A stretch of DNA of 7,226 bases, taken from positions 1-7,226 of the forward strand of contig JAUTXB010000094.1 in assembly GCA_030838245.1 (NCBI GenBank), written 5' to 3'. The position numbers and the translations under genes are program-made. Each line of letters starts with the position of its first letter. The stretch's first letter is position 1. Of the stretch, positions 4,406-7,226 are shown one piece after another. The notes below the pieces were generated by a model. That model saw only the letters and a program-made list of their open reading frames with translations. It made no database searches and was not told the DNA's origin. Origin of the DNA: Acidimicrobiaceae bacterium. GTDB taxonomy: Bacteria > Actinomycetota > Acidimicrobiia > Acidimicrobiales > RAAP-2.

Positions 4406-5286
4406 CCGCATTGACCGCTGGGGCCCGTTGGGAGGAACGGGGCCGGCGGCGGCAGCTGGCCGGCCACGAGATCTTCGCCCTGGAGGTTCCGGCCCGGTCC
4501 GGGGAGTCGCTGGAGCCCCTGTTGGTCCTGCACGGGTTCCCCAGCTCGTCGTTCGACTTCCACCTGGTCCTCGACTCGCTGGCCGAGCACCGCCGGGTCT
4601 TGCTCATCGACATGGTGGGCTACGGCCTGTCGTCCAAGCCCGACCGGGCCTACACCATGGACCTCCAGGCCGATGTGGTCATGGGCTACACCCAGGAGCT
4701 GGGCATCAACCGGCTGGCCCTGCTCACTCACGACATGGGCGACACCGTCGGGGGCGAGCTCCTGGCCCGACAGCTCGAGGGTCGCTGGCCGGTCGAGGTC
4801 ACCCGTCGGCTGGTGACCAACGGCAGCATCTACATCCAGATGGCCCACCTGAGCGCCGGACAGGAGGTCCGGTTGAGCCTGCCCGACGAGCGGTTGCCCG
4901 AGGGAGCCGCGCTCGACCGGCGCTCCCTCGAGGCATCGCTCGCCGCCACCTTCAGCCCCAAGTCCTCGGTGCCCGACGAGGAGCTGGCGGCGATGTCGGC
5001 GATGATCGGCCGGAACGACGGTCACCTGCTGCTGCCCCGCCTCATCCGCTACATCGAGGAGCGCCGGGCCCACGAGTCCCGGTATACCGGCGCCATCGAG
5101 TCGCACCCGTCGGCCCTCTCGATCCTGTGGGGTGCTGACGACCCCATCGCTCTGGTGGCTATGGCCACCCGCCTGCACGAGGCCCGCCCCGACGCAGGAC
5201 TGGAAATCCTGGACGGCGTGGGGCACTACCCGATGGTCGAGGCCCCGGAGCGGTTCGCCGCGTCGGTCGCCGACGCTTTGGGCTGA
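4402..5286 (+). CDS. MEST-like alpha/beta hydrolase (epoxide hydrolase/dehalogenase-type catalytic site)
   Basis: A 294-residue alpha/beta hydrolase. HGFPSSSFDFH at 44-54 is the HGxP oxyanion motif; LLTHDMGDTVG at 107-117 is the nucleophile elbow with Asp111 instead of Ser; WGADDPIA at 243-250 carries the acid (D246/D247); GVGHYPMVEAPE at 272-283 carries H275. An Asp nucleophile is the hallmark of epoxide hydrolases and haloalkane dehalogenases, but the usual HDWG Trp is Met112 here. HDMGDTVGGELL, the RNDGHLLLPRLIRYIEER stretch at 204-221 with RYTGAI after it, and the HYP motif resemble vertebrate MEST (PEG1) as I recall its sequence. Y144, Y217 and Y228 are candidate lid tyrosines. The start is GTG, overlapping the DLH stop by four bases, so translation is probably coupled. 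The last 61 bases overlap the convergent ABC ATPase gene. The natural substrate is unknown. Confidence 0.86.
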   Translation: MTALTAGARWEERGRRRQLAGHEIFALEVPARSGESLEPLLVLHGFPSSSFDFHLVLDSLAEHRRVLLIDMVGYGLSSKPDRAYTMDLQADVVMGYTQELGINRLALLTHDMGDTVGGELLARQLEGRWPVEVTRRLVTNGSIYIQMAHLSAGQEVRLSLPDERLPEGAALDRRSLEASLAATFSPKSSVPDEELAAMSAMIGRNDGHLLLPRLIRYIEERRAHESRYTGAIESHPSALSILWGADDPIALVAMATRLHEARPDAGLEILDGVGHYPMVEAPERFAASVADALG

Positions 5287-6041
5287 TCGCCGGGACCGAA
5301 CACCCCCAGCTCGGCCAGCAGGCGGTCACGCAGCCGGTCGAAGGCGGGACCTCCTACCCGCCGGGGTCGGTCGAGGTCGACACTTACGTCCAACGAGATG
5401 CTCCCGCCCTTCAGGACGAAGACCCGATCAGCCAGGAGCACGGCCTCTTCGACGTCATGGGTGACGAGCAGCACGCCGGGCTGGTGCCGGGCACACAGCT
5501 CGCCCACCAAGGCCTGCATCTTGAGCCGGGTCAGTGCATCCAGAGCGGCAAAGGGCTCGTCGAGCAACAACAGCTGGGGCTGGCGGACCAGGGCGCGGGC
5601 CAGGGCGACCCGCTGGGCCTCCCCTCCCGACAGGGTGCCTGGCCACGCGTCGGCGTGGTGGGTCAGGCCCACCTCTTCGAGTGCGGCCCGGGCCGCCTTC
5701 CGAGCGAACGCGCCCCTGTGCTGACCGACGACGACGTTGCGCCACACGGACTTGGAGGCGATCAGGCGCGGCTCCTGGAAGACGGTGGTACGGACGGGTG
5801 GGACCCAGACGTCGCCGCTGTCCACGGTCTCCAGACCGAGCAGGACCCGCAGCAGCGTCGTCTTCCCACTGCCCGAGGCGCCGAGGAGGGCGACAAACTC
5901 GCCCTCGGCCACCTCGAGGCTGAGTTGGCTGAGGACCGGACGGTCCCCGAACGACTTGTCGACGTCTCGCACCACGACGGCCGCATCGCGTCCGCGGTGA
6001 TCCGACGGAGCGGTCCCGACCCGGTCGATGTCGACGGTCAT
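5226..6041 (-). CDS. ABC transporter ATPase, nitrate/sulfonate/taurine (SsuB/TauB) type
   Basis: A 271-residue nucleotide-binding subunit that powers an importer from the cytoplasmic face. Every ABC motif is intact: Walker A GASGSGKTT at 54-62, Q-loop VFQEP with Q89, signature LSGGEAQ at 137-143, Walker B LLLLDEP at 157-163 with E162, D-loop AALD at 165-168, and the switch His195 in VTHD. The short Q-loop region and DEPFAALDALTR are typical of the SsuB/TauB/NrtD group, and the partner permease agrees. The ATG overlaps the permease stop (ATGA), giving translational coupling. About 20 N-terminal residues before the core fold and the last 20 or so (from GPGDQPKAS) are not conserved-looking; the latter are encoded where the gene overlaps the convergent MEST-like hydrolase gene. 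The transported compound cannot be told from the ATPase. Confidence 0.93.
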   Translation of the reverse strand: MTVDIDRVGTAPSDHRGRDAAVVVRDVDKSFGDRPVLSQLSLEVAEGEFVALLGASGSGKTTLLRVLLGLETVDSGDVWVPPVRTTVFQEPRLIASKSVWRNVVVGQHRGAFARKAARAALEEVGLTHHADAWPGTLSGGEAQRVALARALVRQPQLLLLDEPFAALDALTRLKMQALVGELCARHQPGVLLVTHDVEEAVLLADRVFVLKGGSISLDVSVDLDRPRRVGGPAFDRLRDRLLAELGVFGPGDQPKASATDAANRSGASTIG

Positions 6042-6919
6042 CGCACCGACACCTGGCGACGCCAGGGCATGGCCAGCCGCTCGATCAGCCGGACGATGAG
6101 ATCGGCGCCGATGCCGAGGACGGCGTAGACCAGGATGCAGACCATGAGGACGGGTACCTGGTTGAAGCTGGCCGCTTGGTTGGCCAGCGCACCGATGCCC
6201 AGGTTGGCGTTCACCGACTCGGCGAAGACGAGGGCGATGACCGAGATCCCCGTGGAGTAGCGCAGCCCGGTGAGGATGGAGGGGAGGGCCAGGGGCACCA
6301 CCACCTGGCCGACCAAGTGGCGGCCTCGGAGCCCGAACGTACGGGCCGCCTCCACCACCTTGCGGTCCACGTTGCGCACGCCATTTGCCGTGTTGAGGTA
6401 CATGGGGAACATGGTGGCCAGAGCGATGAGGAGGACCTTGGCCTCCTCGCCGATGCCGAACCAGATGATGAAGATGAAGATGACGGCCGGGAACGGAATG
6501 GTCCGGAACATCTGCAGGGATGAGTCGAGCAGTTCCTCGCCCAGACGGAAGAGCCCGACGAAGATCCCGAGCAGGAACCCCAGCCCGGCGCCGATGGCCA
6601 AGCCGCCGCCCGCTCGGGCCAGGGACACCCCGATATCACCCAGAAGGTTTTGAGTGGTGAGCAGGTGCCAGAAGGCCTTGGCCGTCACCAGCGGCGATGC
6701 CAGCGCCGTCGGTTGCACGATCCCGGTACCGGTCAGCAGCCACCAGATGCCGAGCGCCCCCAACGGCCCGAGAACCCGGAGGGCGAGCCCCCACCGACGG
6801 TTTCCATCCGGCGCCGCCACCGTCGCCGGATGGACGAGCCCGGCCGGCGTCGGGGGCGCGGCCGCGGCGGGAACGGTGGTGACTTCGTCGACGCGGGCCT
6901 CGGTGGCCAGGCTGTGCAC
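6038..6919 (-). CDS. ABC transporter permease, nitrate/sulfonate/taurine (SsuC/TauC) type
   Basis: A 293-residue inner-membrane permease (binding-protein-dependent transport family, PF00528). After a hydrophilic N-terminal stretch of about 42 residues rich in Ala and Pro, hydrophobic segments fall at roughly 47-63, 104-125, 142-156, 161-178, 224-234 and 257-278, compatible with six membrane helices. The cytoplasmic EAA loop that docks on the ATPase is clear: VVEAARTFGLRGRHLVGQVV at 188-207, followed by VPLALPSI at 208-215. The start is GTG, three bases after the TAG of the substrate-binding protein gene, with a GGGGGG run overlapping that junction as the ribosome-binding site. The stop overlaps the ATPase start by four bases. 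Gene order binding protein - permease - ATPase is the classic arrangement of aliphatic sulfonate, taurine and nitrate importers. The extended N-terminus is longer than usual for this family. A later GTG start (V10 or V13) is possible. Confidence 0.91.
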   Translation of the reverse strand: MHSLATEARVDEVTTVPAAAAPPTPAGLVHPATVAAPDGNRRWGLALRVLGPLGALGIWWLLTGTGIVQPTALASPLVTAKAFWHLLTTQNLLGDIGVSLARAGGGLAIGAGLGFLLGIFVGLFRLGEELLDSSLQMFRTIPFPAVIFIFIIWFGIGEEAKVLLIALATMFPMYLNTANGVRNVDRKVVEAARTFGLRGRHLVGQVVVPLALPSILTGLRYSTGISVIALVFAESVNANLGIGALANQAASFNQVPVLMVCILVYAVLGIGADLIVRLIERLAMPWRRQVSVR

Positions 6920-6922
6920 CCC

Positions 6923-7226
6923 CTAGCCCCCCGACGCCGGCAACAGGGCGCTGACTGACTTGTTGTACCGCGTGTCGAAGGCGGCCGCGGCGTTCACCTT
7001 GGATGGGATGAGGCCGAGCGACGTGAAGGCGTTCGCCTCGGTCTGCTGGTAGCGGATGATCGACGGGGTGATCGGCACCGGGACCGACTGGGCATGGGCC
7101 ACGGCGGCCTTGGCCGCGGCCAGGTTGATGCCATACGTACTGGCGTAGGTCTGTGCCGCCAAGGCCGGGTTCTTCTTGAGGGCCAGGATGGATTTTGTCA
7201 GGCGCACGATGAAGTCCCCGATGACG
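6923..7226 (-). CDS. ABC transporter substrate-binding protein, C-terminal part (runs off the right edge)
   Basis: About 100 codons of open frame enter from the right edge (VIGDFIVRLTKSILALKKNP...) and end at TAG 6925-6923. The segment LKKNPALAAQTYASTYGINLAAAKAAV, then ITPSIIRYQQTEANAFTSLGLIPSKVNAAAAFDTRYN, is helical and resembles the C-terminal lobe of NMT1/SsuA-like periplasmic binding proteins, where 'Q...A.....G.I...V....FD..Y' is a common ending. A GTG inside the frame at 7207 is not the true start, since the frame continues upstream of it. In an actinobacterium the protein would be an exported, probably lipid-anchored, receptor; the signal region is outside the window. The permease follows after three bases, so the three ABC genes form one operon with its promoter beyond the right edge. 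The ligand is unknown: sulfonate, nitrate, taurine or a thiamine precursor are all possible. Confidence 0.75.
   Translation of the reverse strand, partial: VIGDFIVRLTKSILALKKNPALAAQTYASTYGINLAAAKAAVAHAQSVPVPITPSIIRYQQTEANAFTSLGLIPSKVNAAAAFDTRYNKSVSALLPASGG

Noticed and set aside
4282..5226. 314-codon open frame on the minus strand opposite the DLH and MEST-like genes
   Set aside because: The translation is low-complexity and matches no family; both plus-strand genes have intact catalytic motifs. Its beginning next to the ATPase stop is coincidence.
5287..5330. Search for a terminator between the converging hydrolase and ATPase genes
   Set aside because: No hairpin with a U-tract on either strand was found just beyond either stop codon.

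Overview
The window is a gene-dense stretch of a high-GC genome, most likely an actinobacterium. Pointers to this are the strong G/C third-position bias, GTG starts, short or overlapping gene junctions, an F420-type luciferase-like oxidoreductase, apparent leaderless promoters, and a direct-repeat array resembling actinobacterial PHO boxes. The exact lineage cannot be read from the sequence. No rRNA, tRNA, CRISPR, insertion sequence or phage gene was seen.

Left part, minus strand (1-2718): the N-terminal part of an alpha/beta hydrolase (cut by the window edge); a 123-base gap with several inverted repeats; a secreted phosphatase of the PF04185 phosphoesterase family; a 197-base gap; and an F420-dependent LLM-class oxidoreductase. 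The 197-base gap holds the most striking signal in the window. It is an 11-bp-period array of up to eight imperfect copies of a GTTCACC-like heptamer, ending next to a plausible -10 box. This is the architecture of a PhoB/PhoP/RegX3-type (PHO box) promoter and it points at the phosphatase, which suggests induction by phosphate starvation.

Middle, plus strand (2794-5286): after a 60-75 base divergent promoter gap come an endonuclease/exonuclease/phosphatase-fold protein, a dienelactone-hydrolase-family protein and a MEST-like alpha/beta hydrolase with an Asp nucleophile. The last two overlap by four bases (GTGA) and should be co-translated. The first two each have a TANNNT-like box ending 5-6 bases before the ATG, and neither has a properly spaced Shine-Dalgarno sequence, so they look leaderless.

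Right part, minus strand (5226-7226): an ABC importer operon in the order substrate-binding protein (C-terminal part only), permease, ATPase. It is of the nitrate/sulfonate/taurine (SsuABC/TauABC) type, with 3-base and ATGA junctions. Its ATPase gene converges on the MEST-like hydrolase gene and the two coding sequences overlap by 61 bases.

The genes do not form one recognisable pathway. The best supported functional link is PHO-box control of the secreted phosphatase; next are the coupled hydrolase pair and the ABC operon. No clearly novel multi-gene system is visible.
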